A DNA stretch of 64,000 nucleotides from Neolewinella antarctica (lineage in GTDB: Bacteria; Bacteroidota; Bacteroidia; Chitinophagales; Saprospiraceae). The position numbers were made by a program, and so were the translations under genes. Shown one piece after another: positions 45,581 through 54,261 of the stretch. The notes under the pieces were generated by a model. That model was not told where the DNA came from. It did not search any database and worked only from the letters and a program-made list of their open reading frames with translations. Where the stretch lies: contig NZ_JAATJH010000007.1 of the NCBI RefSeq assembly GCF_011927835.1, positions 62,001-126,000 of the forward strand, in the 5' to 3' direction. Position 1 is the stretch's first letter. Each line of letters begins with the position of its first letter.

Positions 45581-46482
45581 TGAATAAGAAACTACTTGCT
45601 TACGCACAACTGGCGCGACCGGCTAATCTACCAACCGCGGCGGCGGATATTCTGGCGGGGGCGGCTATTGCGGGCGTATTCTCCGGAGTTAACCCGATTG
45701 ATTTCCTGCGGTCGATCTGGGCGGTGGACGTGCTTTGTTTGGCGCTGTCGTCGGTTTGCCTGTACGCTGGCGGCGTGATCTTGAACGACGTATTCGATCA
45801 CGAAGTGGATAAGCTAGAGCGGCCCGAGCGGCCTATCCCGAGTGGTGTGGTTCCGGTAGAGTTCGCGGCGATTTACGGGTGTATGGCCTTGTTCTTTGGG
45901 GTTTTATTGGCTTTTGCCGTCGGCCCGCTTAGTGGCCTTATCAGCGTCGTCTTAGCGGTGGCGGTTGTGTTGTACGATGCCGTATCCAACCAGTACGCTA
46001 GGTGGTCGCCGGTAAATATGGGGATTTGTCGAGGGCTGAATTTACTACTGGGGATATCCGTAACCGGGGTGCTCGTCAATTACTGGCTCGTGCTCATTCC
46101 GGTCGTCTACATCTACGCCATTACGTTGATTAGCCGGGGCGAAGTACACGGGGACAATAAGCGGCACATCGCGCTGGCTGGTGGTCTGTACGCCACCGTG
46201 TTGGTTGCGTTGTTGGTGGCTACGCTGGCCAGGGGTGGGGAAGTGTGGGGCTCGCTACTTTTCCTGGCTACGTTTGGGATGTTGATCTTTCGCCCGCTGG
46301 CGGAAGCGTACCGGAACAACTCCCCGGCGAACATTAAGGCTGCAGTCATGGCCGGGGTGCAATCTCTGATCGTAATGGATGCGGTCATCACGACGAGCTA
46401 CGCTTCCTGGGCCTACGGTTTGGTGGTTTTGTGCTTGCTTGGCCTTTCCAAATTTTTATCGCGGATCTTTGCCGTCACCTAA
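45580..46482 (+). CDS. eboC: EboC, UbiA-family prenyltransferase
   Basis: The 300-residue polytopic protein has about eight membrane helices. The first Asp-rich motif is NDVFDHEVDKLERPERPIPSG (the NDxxDxxxD diphosphate/Mg site). The second is degenerate: YDAVSNQYARWSPVNMGICRGLNLLLG. UbiA enzymes attach prenyl groups to aromatic acceptors in the membrane. In ebo clusters the acceptor is presumed to be a product of the pathway, but this is not proven. It is third in the cluster, and translation is coupled to eboB. Confidence 0.88.
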   Translation: MNKKLLAYAQLARPANLPTAAADILAGAAIAGVFSGVNPIDFLRSIWAVDVLCLALSSVCLYAGGVILNDVFDHEVDKLERPERPIPSGVVPVEFAAIYGCMALFFGVLLAFAVGPLSGLISVVLAVAVVLYDAVSNQYARWSPVNMGICRGLNLLLGISVTGVLVNYWLVLIPVVYIYAITLISRGEVHGDNKRHIALAGGLYATVLVALLVATLARGGEVWGSLLFLATFGMLIFRPLAEAYRNNSPANIKAAVMAGVQSLIVMDAVITTSYASWAYGLVVLCLLGLSKFLSRIFAVT

Positions 46483-46613
46483 CTACTTCCCAAACAATAC
46501 CTTGCCCAATTTCCGACGAAGGCTACCGTCGGGGTTGAAGATTTTGTCTTATCTAAAAGCAACTTACTCTCGATGCGGCCAGCAACTCAAAAGCAGTACC
46601 AAAACAGCGGTCA
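46483..46613. other. eboC-eboE gap where eboD is absent, with a minus-strand relic
   Basis: This is the only non-overlapping junction in the ebo cluster. Read on the minus strand, 46483-46548 encodes DKIFNPDGSLRRKLGKVLF and two more residues before a stop, preceded by an in-frame stop and no start codon. It looks like the tail of a lost gene. There is no trace of a dehydroquinate-synthase-like frame. Confidence 0.4.
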
Positions 46614-47816
46614 ATGAGAATGACCGACGGCAAACACCTGACCTACTGTACGAACGTTCACCCCGGTTCGGATTGGGCTACCACCTTTGCAAACCTAAAA
46701 ACCTACGCCCCCGCGATAAAAGCACGGGTGTGTCCGGACCAACCCTTCGGCCTGGGGTTATGGCTTTCTAACCAAGCGAGTGAGGAGCTGGCGCAAGGTG
46801 ATCGCCTTACAACGTTTACCTCCTGGTTACGAGAAAACGGCCTCTATGTATTCACCATGAACGGCTTTCCGTACGGTGCCTTCCACGGCCAGCGTGTCAA
46901 GGACGATGTGTATTCACCCGACTGGACGACGGACGCCCGGCTGACGCATACCAAGCGGCTTTTCTACCAACTAGCCCAATTGCTGCCCGATGGCGTAGAC
47001 GGTGGCATCTCCACCTGCCCCATCAGTTACCGGCACTGGCACGATACACCTAGAAAAACCGGAAAAACATTTGAAATCGCTGCCAAGCAACTTGCTGACT
47101 TGGTTGTTCATCTCGTCCGCCTCGCAAGCACCTCTGGCAAACACCTGCACTTGGACATCGAGCCGGAGCCCGATGGCATGCTGGAGAATAGCGACGAAGT
47201 CGTCCACTTCTTTACCGAGTATTTACTTCCAATCGCCACGCCGGTCCTGGTTCGTGAGCTTGAGTTAACCGACGAAGCTGCGCAGGAAAAAATCCTCAAG
47301 CACATCAACATTTGCTACGACGTATGCCACTTTTCCCTGGCTTACGAAGAGCCTGTGGAAACTTTCGCCAAGCTCGAACGGGCGGGTATCCGTATTGGTA
47401 AAATCCAGGTAAGTGCCGCACTGAAAATACTAGCCAGCGACCAGCACGAAGCAGCGATCTGGAGTGACCTGAATCAGTTCGTCGAACCCACCTATTTACA
47501 CCAAGTGACGGAGAAGACACAAGACGGAGTGAAGACCTACCGGGACTTACCAGATTTGCTCGCCACAAAGCCAAATTTCACGGAGCTGAGGGCGCATTTC
47601 CACGTGCCGATCTTCGTCGAAAAATTCGGAGCGCTCGATTCTACGCAGGATCAAATTCTCAAAGTCATTGACTACCTCAAAAAGAACGACCTGACGAATC
47701 ACCTGGAAATAGAAACTTATACCTGGGATGTATTGCCGGGGGAATTGAAGAAAGAACTGACGGGGTCCATCATACGGGAAATAAACTGGTTTCGAAGAAA
47801 ACTGTACGCGCAATGA
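46614..47816 (+). CDS. eboE: EboE, xylose-isomerase-like TIM-barrel protein
   Basis: The 400-residue protein starts MRMTDGKHLTYCTNVHPGSDWATTF, characteristic of EboE ('metabolite traffic protein'). TIM-barrel metal-site candidates are HLHLDIEPEPDG, INICYDVCHFSLAYEEP and KIQVSAAL. Homologues sit between a sugar phosphate cyclase gene (eboD) and eboF, but here eboD is missing and eboE follows eboC after 131 bases. An ATG at 46620 is an alternative start. Its stop overlaps the eboF start (ATGA). The reaction is not known. Confidence 0.88.
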   Translation: MRMTDGKHLTYCTNVHPGSDWATTFANLKTYAPAIKARVCPDQPFGLGLWLSNQASEELAQGDRLTTFTSWLRENGLYVFTMNGFPYGAFHGQRVKDDVYSPDWTTDARLTHTKRLFYQLAQLLPDGVDGGISTCPISYRHWHDTPRKTGKTFEIAAKQLADLVVHLVRLASTSGKHLHLDIEPEPDGMLENSDEVVHFFTEYLLPIATPVLVRELELTDEAAQEKILKHINICYDVCHFSLAYEEPVETFAKLERAGIRIGKIQVSAALKILASDQHEAAIWSDLNQFVEPTYLHQVTEKTQDGVKTYRDLPDLLATKPNFTELRAHFHVPIFVEKFGALDSTQDQILKVIDYLKKNDLTNHLEIETYTWDVLPGELKKELTGSIIREINWFRRKLYAQ

Positions 47817-49192
47817 AAAAGACGGTAGTGATCAATGTAGTAGGCCTGACGCAGCGCCTGATCGGAACGAAAACACCCCGCATCGCTCAATTTCAGCGGG
47901 CCGGGCGGAGCGCGACCATCACGCCCGTACTACCCGCCGTGACGTGTACGGCCCAATCGACTTACCTGACTGGTAAATTACCGTCCGAGCACGGGATCGT
48001 GGGGAATGGCTGGTATTTCAAGGAAGAATGTGAGGTAAAATTCTGGCGACAATCGAATAAGCTCGTTCAGGGAGAAAAGATTTGGGACGAGCTGAAGCGG
48101 GACCTTCCGGGGTTCACCTGCGCTAACATGTTCTGGTGGTACAATATGTACTCTACGGTCGACTACTCCGTCACCCCCCGGCCCAACTACCTGGCCGACG
48201 GCCGCAAAATTCCCGACATCTACGCCAGCCCCGCCGCCCTGCGGGATACCCTGCAAAATGAGTTAGGTACCTTCCCACTATTCAACTTCTGGGGCCCCAA
48301 AACGTCGATCAAATCATCCGCCTGGATCGCCAACGCCGCCATCCGCACGGACGAGTTGCACGACCCGACGCTGTGCCTCATCTACCTGCCCCACCTGGAT
48401 TACAACTTGCAGCGCCACGGCCTAAACTTCGACAAGATCAGCGATGATTTGGGAGAGATAGACACCGTCGTCGGTAAACTGATCGACTATTATAGCGCAC
48501 AGGATGCCCACATCATCCTGCTTTCCGAGTACGGTATTACGGACGTGCAGCAGCCGATCCACCTGAATAGACTATTTCGGGAACAAGGTTATCTTGAAAT
48601 CCGCATCGAACGAGGTCTGGAGTTGCTGGACGCCGGAGCGAGTGAAGTATTCGCCGTAGCCGACCACCAAATTGCCCATATCTACTTGAAAAATCCTGCG
48701 CTACAGGAGTCCGTCATAAAGTTACTGACCGCTACGCCGGGCGTGGAACGGGTACTGACCGGAGCGGAACTGGCGGACGCTGGGCTCGACCACGAACGCA
48801 GTGGCGATATCGTGGTGGTAGCCGACGAAAATTTCTGGTTCACTTATTACTTCTGGCTCGACGACGCAAAGGCACCGGATTACGCCCGGATGGTCGATAT
48901 TCACAAGAAGCCCGGCTTCGATCCGGTAGAGATGTTCGTTGACCCAAATGACAAACTGATCGTACCAAAAATCGTTAGTAAACTGATGCGGAAAAAGATG
49001 GGGTTTAGAACCGTTATGGACGTGATCCCCCTCGATGCGACGCTGGTCCGGGGTTCTCACGGCAGGATTCCGGAGGATGCGGACGATCACCCCGTTTTCA
49101 TCACGAACTCGCCCGGTATTCCGCTGGCCGCTAAGTTAGCGGCTACGCAAGTGGCTGCCTTACTGAAAGAGCATGTCTCGTTGGGTTCATAG
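47813..49192 (+). CDS. eboF: EboF, nucleotide pyrophosphatase/alkaline phosphatase-family protein
   Basis: The 459-residue protein of the alkaline phosphatase superfamily (type I phosphodiesterase branch) has the nucleophile Thr in LPAVTCTAQSTYLTGKLPSEHGIVGNGWYF, LPHLDYNLQRHG and LLSEYGITD, then SHGRIPEDADDHPVFI near the C-terminus, giving the Asp/His two-metal site. It is the last gene of the cluster and overlaps eboE. A long-form GC-rich element follows the stop by 6 bases. It probably hydrolyses a phosphate or phosphodiester of the ebo product. Confidence 0.88.
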   Translation: MKKTVVINVVGLTQRLIGTKTPRIAQFQRAGRSATITPVLPAVTCTAQSTYLTGKLPSEHGIVGNGWYFKEECEVKFWRQSNKLVQGEKIWDELKRDLPGFTCANMFWWYNMYSTVDYSVTPRPNYLADGRKIPDIYASPAALRDTLQNELGTFPLFNFWGPKTSIKSSAWIANAAIRTDELHDPTLCLIYLPHLDYNLQRHGLNFDKISDDLGEIDTVVGKLIDYYSAQDAHIILLSEYGITDVQQPIHLNRLFREQGYLEIRIERGLELLDAGASEVFAVADHQIAHIYLKNPALQESVIKLLTATPGVERVLTGAELADAGLDHERSGDIVVVADENFWFTYYFWLDDAKAPDYARMVDIHKKPGFDPVEMFVDPNDKLIVPKIVSKLMRKKMGFRTVMDVIPLDATLVRGSHGRIPEDADDHPVFITNSPGIPLAAKLAATQVAALLKEHVSLGS

Positions 49193-49494
49193 GATAAGTT
49201 GGCGCGGTCCCGATAGCTGTCGGGAGTGCAAGGTTGGTGGGAGGAGGAGTTGGAGCTACTTTAAACGACTGGGCGGACCATCCGGACGCTCGGAGGACTC
49301 CCTACGCTGCGCTACGGGAGACGCTTCGAGATCCTGTAAATATGAGTACTTGAGATGACGTTAGGTCATCGGGGCGTCGCTTTCAGGAAGGCGCGTAGCG
49401 GAATTCCTGAAAGGATCCCCCGAGCGTCCGGGCTTTCTTTACGCTACACCACCCTAACGAATCCAATTATCTTTGCCAACAAATACCGCCCGCC
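49193..49494. repeat. Intergenic nested palindromes between eboF and pyrD
   Basis: Position 49198 begins a long-form element (TTGGCGCGGT, CCCGATAGCTGTCGGGA, GTGC). From 49282 to 49431 a large structure is closed by CCGGACGCTCGG (49282-49293) and CCGAGCGTCCGG (49420-49431), with inner stems GATGAC/GTCATC (about 49353-49370) and CTTTCAGGAA/TTCCTGAAAG (about 49380-49413). A TATCTTTG box (49468-49475) serves pyrD. Confidence 0.85.
49468..49475 (+). promoter_or_regulatory. Consensus -7 box upstream of pyrD
   Basis: TATCTTTG is a perfect match to TAnnTTTG, 19 bases before the ATG at 49495. A TTTAC at about 49439 is the nearest -33-like string, with a longer spacer than usual. Confidence 0.6.
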
Positions 49495-50568
49495 ATGTAC
49501 CAGCTCCTCAAACCCGTCCTGTTCAAGATGGAACCCGAAAAAGCGCACCAGCTGACGGTTCAGGGTTTGGCTGCCACGCTTTCTACGCCGGGTGTGAGTC
49601 AAGTATTCCGGGCAACGTACCGGTTTGTTGACGACCGGCTGCACCGTAAAGTATTTGGACTAACCTTCCCCAATCCAGTTGGTCTAGCCGCCGGATTCGA
49701 TAAGGACGGTAAGTACTACAAAAACATGGCCAGTCTCGGCTTCGGTTTTCTGGAACTGGGCACCGTAACCCCCCGCCCCCAGATCGGTAACCCCCAACCC
49801 CGGCTATTCCGCTTGCCGCAGGACCGCGCCCTCATCAACCGAATGGGCTTCAACAACGAAGGCGTCGACGCCCTCGTGGAACGCCTTACCAACCAAGGCC
49901 GGCCGGGGAATACCATCATCGGCGGCAACATCGGCAAGAACAAAACTACCCCGAACGAATCCGCAGCGGACGACTACGTGATCTGTTTCCGCAAACTCTT
50001 CACGCTGGTGGATTACTTCGTCGTCAACGTAAGCTCCCCAAACACCCCTAACCTCCGTGCCCTTCAGGATCGGGAGCCCCTCACCGCTTTACTTTCCACT
50101 TTGCAGACGCTCAACAAAGAACTAGCTACGGAAACTCAGGCCGCTGAATTAGGCAAACTAGGTCAACTCCGCCACGCCAAGCCCATCCTCCTAAAAATAG
50201 CCCCCGACCTCACCGACGGCCAGCTCGACGACATCCTCGAAATCGTCAAGGACACCGGCATTGCGGGCATCATCGCCACCAACACCACCATCGCCCGGGA
50301 GCCACTAACGACCGACAAACAAACCGTAGCGGACATGGGGATGGGCGGACTGAGCGGCGCACCCGTTCGCGCCCGTTCCACCGAAGTCATTAAATACCTC
50401 TACGAAAAGAGCGACAAAACCCTGGACATCATCGGTGTCGGCGGCATCGAAAGCCCTGAATCAGCACGAGAAAAGCTAAACGCCGGCGCCAAACTAATCC
50501 AGGTCTACAGCGGGATGGTTTACTACGGACCAGGCCTGGTTCGGGACATCAACAAAAGCCTGATTTGA
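49495..50568 (+). CDS. pyrD: Quinone-dependent dihydroorotate dehydrogenase
   Basis: The 357-residue class-2 enzyme oxidises dihydroorotate to orotate in pyrimidine synthesis, passing electrons to the membrane quinone pool. It has the class-2 N-terminal membrane helix pair ([22 protein letters not shown]), [64 protein letters not shown] with the base Ser, [24 protein letters not shown] and the FMN phosphate site GVGGI. Full length. A consensus -7 box lies upstream. Confidence 0.97.
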   Translation: MYQLLKPVLFKMEPEKAHQLTVQGLAATLSTPGVSQVFRATYRFVDDRLHRKVFGLTFPNPVGLAAGFDKDGKYYKNMASLGFGFLELGTVTPRPQIGNPQPRLFRLPQDRALINRMGFNNEGVDALVERLTNQGRPGNTIIGGNIGKNKTTPNESAADDYVICFRKLFTLVDYFVVNVSSPNTPNLRALQDREPLTALLSTLQTLNKELATETQAAELGKLGQLRHAKPILLKIAPDLTDGQLDDILEIVKDTGIAGIIATNTTIAREPLTTDKQTVADMGMGGLSGAPVRARSTEVIKYLYEKSDKTLDIIGVGGIESPESAREKLNAGAKLIQVYSGMVYYGPGLVRDINKSLI

Positions 50569-50659
50569 CTGTCCCTCGCCTTAAGCATTGTCTCACGCTT
50601 CTTCTCTCCTCCTCCGGTGCACGAAGTACTGCGCAGCAAAATTGCCGGAGGCACCCCAA

Positions 50660-50722
50660 ATAAACCTGGCATCCCGACATAGTACGGGACTAGCTGGAGG
50701 CCAGCCCGCGATCGCGCAAAAG
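50660..50722. repeat. Decayed GC-rich element cluster upstream of PBP1A
   Basis: CCTGGCATCCCGACATAGTACGGGACTAGC (50665-50690 region) has a CCCGA/CGGGA palindrome, and GCCCGCGATCGCGCAAAAG (50704-50722) resembles the reverse short core GCACCCGCGACCGCGC. The second copy abuts the promoter string at 50723. No gene is seen between 50569 and 50775. Confidence 0.5.
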
Positions 50723-50739
50723 ACAAATAATCTTTCCCC
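50723..50739 (+). promoter_or_regulatory. Promoter-like string shared with the S41 protease gene
   Basis: ACAAATAATCTTTCCCC is identical to 41804-41820. It lies 36 bases before the PBP1A start. TAATCTTT is close to the -7 consensus. Confidence 0.55.
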
Positions 50740-50775
50740 ACCCCAAATCGTTACCCCAGGACCCCAACCTCTCCC

Positions 50776-53292
50776 ATGCCCTCAAAAACCCCCGCCTGGC
50801 TAAGTGCCGCCGCGACCGCCACCGGAAACCTGGCGGCGAAGTACCTCCGCCAATTCTACTGGTTCGTCAAAAGAACCAACAACTGGAAACTGGGCGCAAT
50901 GGGCATCGGCAGCCTTCTTTTTATCATCGTTCTTACCGTAAGTTTTTTCTACCTGCGCGCCCTCAGCGGTGCCTACGGTAACATGCCGGACCTGGCCGAA
51001 CTGGCCCTGGTGGAAAACGACGAAGCAAGCTCCATCATCAGCGAAGACGGCGTGACCCTGGCAAAATATTACCAGGAAAATCGGCTGAGCGTACCGCTGG
51101 AAGCGATTTCCCCGTACGTCACCAAAGCCCTGATCGCTACCGAAGACAGCCGTTTTTTCGAGCACCAGGGCATCGATGTCCGTGCTCTCGGCCGCGTACT
51201 CGTTTACTCCATCGCTCTGCGAAGTAGTAGTAGCGGCGGCGGCAGTACCATCAGCCAACAACTCGCCAAACAACTGTATCCCCGGCAGAACAACGGAAGC
51301 CTGAGCATCCTGAAAACCAAGATCCGGGAAATGATGATCGCCAGTCGGCTCGAAAAAGTTTATACCAAACAAGAACTGTTGGCGCTCTACCTCAACACCG
51401 TCCCGTTCGGGGAGAACGCCTACGGAATCGAAGTCGCAGCTACCCGCTTTTTCGATAAGAGCGCCGTTGATTTGAAGGCCGAGGAAGCGGCCGTCCTGGT
51501 TGGCTTGCTAAAGGCTAACACGACCTACAGCCCCCGTGCCCACCCGGTGAAAAGCCGACAGCGACGCGACGTGGTCTTAGGGTTGATGGCCAAGAATGGA
51601 AGCCTCACCCAGGGGGAAACCGACAGCCTGCGCACGCTCGATCTGGTCACTGATTACCGCCGCTACAACGAAGCAGTCGGCAGCGCCCCACATTTCCGAG
51701 AGCAACTCCGCCAGGAGGTTGAGCGGGCCCTGGCCGGTAAAACACATCCAGACTCCCGGCCCTACAACGTAGACCTGGACGGTCTCAAAATCCACGTCAG
51801 CATCAACAGCGACCTGCAACGGTTTGCGGAGCAGGCCGTCCGGGAGGAACTGCCCAAAATCCAGGCAAGCCTCGCCGCGGACTGGCAAGGCCAGAAGAAT
51901 TTACCGTGGGAAAATGCTTTTAAGAACGCCGTGAAACGCAGCGACCGCTACAAAAATTTAGCCGCCGCGGGCGTTTCCGAGGCCGACATTGAGGCGATCA
52001 TGAGCCAAGCCCGCCGGATGACCGTCTACGACCCGCAAAACGTGGCCGCGGTGGATACGACCCTGAGCTCGCTGGATAGTTTGCGCCATTATTTCACGCT
52101 ATTGAATGCCGGTTTGCTGGTGACGCAGGGGCGCGACGGCGTCGTCCGTGCCTGGGTCGGGGGCGTCGATCACCGCTTCGTGCAGTACGATCACGTACGG
52201 GCACGGCGGCAGGTCGGCTCGACGATCAAACCTGTGATTTACGCGACGGCGTTGCAGGAAGGGATGCAGCCCTGTGAGTACACGCCCGCGGAGCAGTTTA
52301 CCATCACGGAGTTTCAGAACTATAATCCGGGTAATGCGAACGGGAGTTACGACGGGGTTTATTCGATGCGCGGCGGTCTTTCTAAATCCGTAAATACCGT
52401 AGCCGTCAACATCGCGGTACGTAGCGGTCTGAGCCGGGTGGCGGCGGCGGTGAAAGCAATGGGCGTGGATGGAAAGGTCGAAGCGATCCCCAGCTTGGCG
52501 CTCGGCACGGTCGAAGCTAGCTTGCCGGAAATGAACACGGTTTACAGCAGCTTCGCCAACGGCGGCGTGCGGCCGGCGGGCATTCACTTTCTGGATAAGA
52601 TCACGACTTACGACGGCACGGTCATCGTAGAATTTAAGCGGCCGACGGCCACCCAAAAAGTTATGGATCGCCAGACCGCCGCCGTGGCTACTTATTTGCT
52701 GGAAGGTGTGGTTAACGACGGAACCGGCGCTAAACTTCGGGGCACCTACGGTCTGGCCGGCCCGCTCGCCGGTAAAACGGGCACTACGCAGGACCAGAGC
52801 GACGGTTGGTTTATTGGCTTCACGCCGAAGTTGGTCGTCAGTACCTGGGTGGGTGCGGAATATCCCATCGTCCACTTCCGCTCCTTAAGGCGGGGCTCGG
52901 CTACGGCCACGGCACTACCGATCTGGGGAAATTTTATGCGCAAAGTGCAGCAGGCTCCGGGGCTCCAATTTTACAAGGGCGGCGCCTTCACCCCAATGGA
53001 CGAGATGGCGCTAGCGCTGGTGCGGTGCCCGGACTATCTGGACGAGATGCCCATCCTATTCGCCGGTGAAGATGGCGTGCAGAATGCCTCCGCTATTCTT
53101 GGCGATTTTCTGGGTCAAGACATCGAAGAAATGATGGCCAGAAAACGGCAGCGCAATGACGAAACGCCCAGAGAATACGCCGAGCGGATCGCCAAGTACC
53201 TAGAAAAAGAGCAGGATAAAGACGAACGGCGTAAGAAGCGCAAAGAATTTTGGTCGGACCGCTTGTTCAACGGTGGCCAAGATGAGCGCTAG
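50776..53292 (+). CDS. Class A penicillin-binding protein 1A
   Basis: The 838-residue protein is a bifunctional peptidoglycan synthase with a cytoplasmic N-tail, an anchor (MGIGSLLFIIVLTVSFFYL), a GT51 transglycosylase domain (ATEDSRFFEHQGID with catalytic Glu, GGSTISQQLAKQLYP, KTKIREMMIASRLEKVYTKQELLALYLN) and a transpeptidase domain with STIK (in RQVGSTIKPVIYA), SVN (SKSVNTVAVN) and KTGT (KTGTTQDQSDGWF). The C-terminal 90 residues are charged and coiled-coil-like (RKRQRNDETPREYAERIAKYLEKEQ), an extension beyond the catalytic core. It shares a promoter-like string with the S41 protease. Confidence 0.95.
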   Translation: MPSKTPAWLSAAATATGNLAAKYLRQFYWFVKRTNNWKLGAMGIGSLLFIIVLTVSFFYLRALSGAYGNMPDLAELALVENDEASSIISEDGVTLAKYYQENRLSVPLEAISPYVTKALIATEDSRFFEHQGIDVRALGRVLVYSIALRSSSSGGGSTISQQLAKQLYPRQNNGSLSILKTKIREMMIASRLEKVYTKQELLALYLNTVPFGENAYGIEVAATRFFDKSAVDLKAEEAAVLVGLLKANTTYSPRAHPVKSRQRRDVVLGLMAKNGSLTQGETDSLRTLDLVTDYRRYNEAVGSAPHFREQLRQEVERALAGKTHPDSRPYNVDLDGLKIHVSINSDLQRFAEQAVREELPKIQASLAADWQGQKNLPWENAFKNAVKRSDRYKNLAAAGVSEADIEAIMSQARRMTVYDPQNVAAVDTTLSSLDSLRHYFTLLNAGLLVTQGRDGVVRAWVGGVDHRFVQYDHVRARRQVGSTIKPVIYATALQEGMQPCEYTPAEQFTITEFQNYNPGNANGSYDGVYSMRGGLSKSVNTVAVNIAVRSGLSRVAAAVKAMGVDGKVEAIPSLALGTVEASLPEMNTVYSSFANGGVRPAGIHFLDKITTYDGTVIVEFKRPTATQKVMDRQTAAVATYLLEGVVNDGTGAKLRGTYGLAGPLAGKTGTTQDQSDGWFIGFTPKLVVSTWVGAEYPIVHFRSLRRGSATATALPIWGNFMRKVQQAPGLQFYKGGAFTPMDEMALALVRCPDYLDEMPILFAGEDGVQNASAILGDFLGQDIEEMMARKRQRNDETPREYAERIAKYLEKEQDKDERRKKRKEFWSDRLFNGGQDER

Positions 53293-53404
53293 GGTGGGCG
53301 AACCTGAGCCCACGCTCCTCCGTTCCAATTTGGACTACAAACGGCTGGAAACCATTGTGCTTTCCAGTCGCGACAAGTAACATAATCAGACAAATAACAC
53401 CCCC

Positions 53405-54004
53405 ATGGCATCATCACTGCTCGACACCATTTTTGGAACAATTAAGACCGTCACGAATGATTTCGATGACAAAAAGATCGAAGAATACACCGGCCAAAAG
53501 GTCGACTCCGTCGATCAGTTTATGGCCCGGACGTCTAAGTTCGGCACTAAAGATTACGCTAAAGGCTTTTTAGCTGGTGTGATTGGTGGCCTCGTTGGTG
53601 TGGCGATCAAGATGCTCGTCGATGGCGAGGTTGCCCCGGATACCGTGCATTCAGAAGATGACATCAGTGCCGCGGCCGTCGAAGGAATTGAAAACGTGGC
53701 TGGTGATATTTTCACCGACGATCAGGAAGAAGTCGTCGCGACCATTATTGAGTTTGGAATGGGCGCGCTCATTGGCGGTGCTTACGGACTGCTCATCGAG
53801 GCTATTCCCGACGCGCAGAAAATCAGTAGTGATCAACTAATGACCACTACTAAGCAACTAGCTTTACCTATGCTCGGTTTGGTGCCCGCCATTGGGTCGG
53901 ACGTCGCTAATGATAAAGCGCAGAACCTCGCGGGGCATGCGGCTTTCGTGGGTACGGTTGAGGTGGTGCGCCGGGCGGTTCGGTTGGGTTTGGATGAAGG
54001 ATAG
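53405..54004 (+). CDS. Hypothetical Gly-rich membrane protein, DUF1440-like
   Basis: The 199-residue protein has Gly/Ala-rich hydrophobic stretches (FLAGVIGGLVGVAIKML, FGMGALIGGAYGLLIEAI, LALPMLGLVPAIG) and a C-terminal HAAFVGTVEVVRRAVR. The repeated glycine spacing and overall arrangement recall YagU/DUF1440 inner-membrane proteins, although motif support is weak. It begins with MASSLLDTIFGTIKTV and has no signal peptide. The 112-base gap to PBP1A holds no clear promoter. Function unknown. Confidence 0.6.
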   Translation: MASSLLDTIFGTIKTVTNDFDDKKIEEYTGQKVDSVDQFMARTSKFGTKDYAKGFLAGVIGGLVGVAIKMLVDGEVAPDTVHSEDDISAAAVEGIENVAGDIFTDDQEEVVATIIEFGMGALIGGAYGLLIEAIPDAQKISSDQLMTTTKQLALPMLGLVPAIGSDVANDKAQNLAGHAAFVGTVEVVRRAVRLGLDEG

Positions 54005-54019
54005 TATGGTTTGAACTCT

Positions 54020-54225
54020 CTGTAACCCTCCCCCTCCTGTTCCTCCCCGAGGGGGAGGGATGATACTTTTGCGGAAAGAGGTAGCAGCGTAGATGAATCT
54101 ATTGATTTGGCTATATTTTTGATGTTATTGGTCGATTCACAACTACGCAGTCAAAACAAAACCCTCTTCGACAAAAACTCCTCCCTCTCCTCTTCTGGAG
54201 AGGGATAAGAGGGAGGGGACCATGG
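54020..54225. repeat. CCCTCTCC word hairpins before rsmI
   Basis: CCCTCCCCCTC (54026-54036) pairs with GAGGGGGAGGG (54049-54059). Downstream, CCCTCTCC (54182-54189) pairs with GGAGAGGG (54196-54203), extended by ATAAGAGGGAGGG. The segment 54196-54212 is the reverse complement of the string at 37933-37949. The spacer between the two hairpins is AT-rich with no gene. Confidence 0.75.
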
Positions 54226-54261
54226 AGTTATCTCTCAGTACAAAGACTACCTTCGCGCTCA

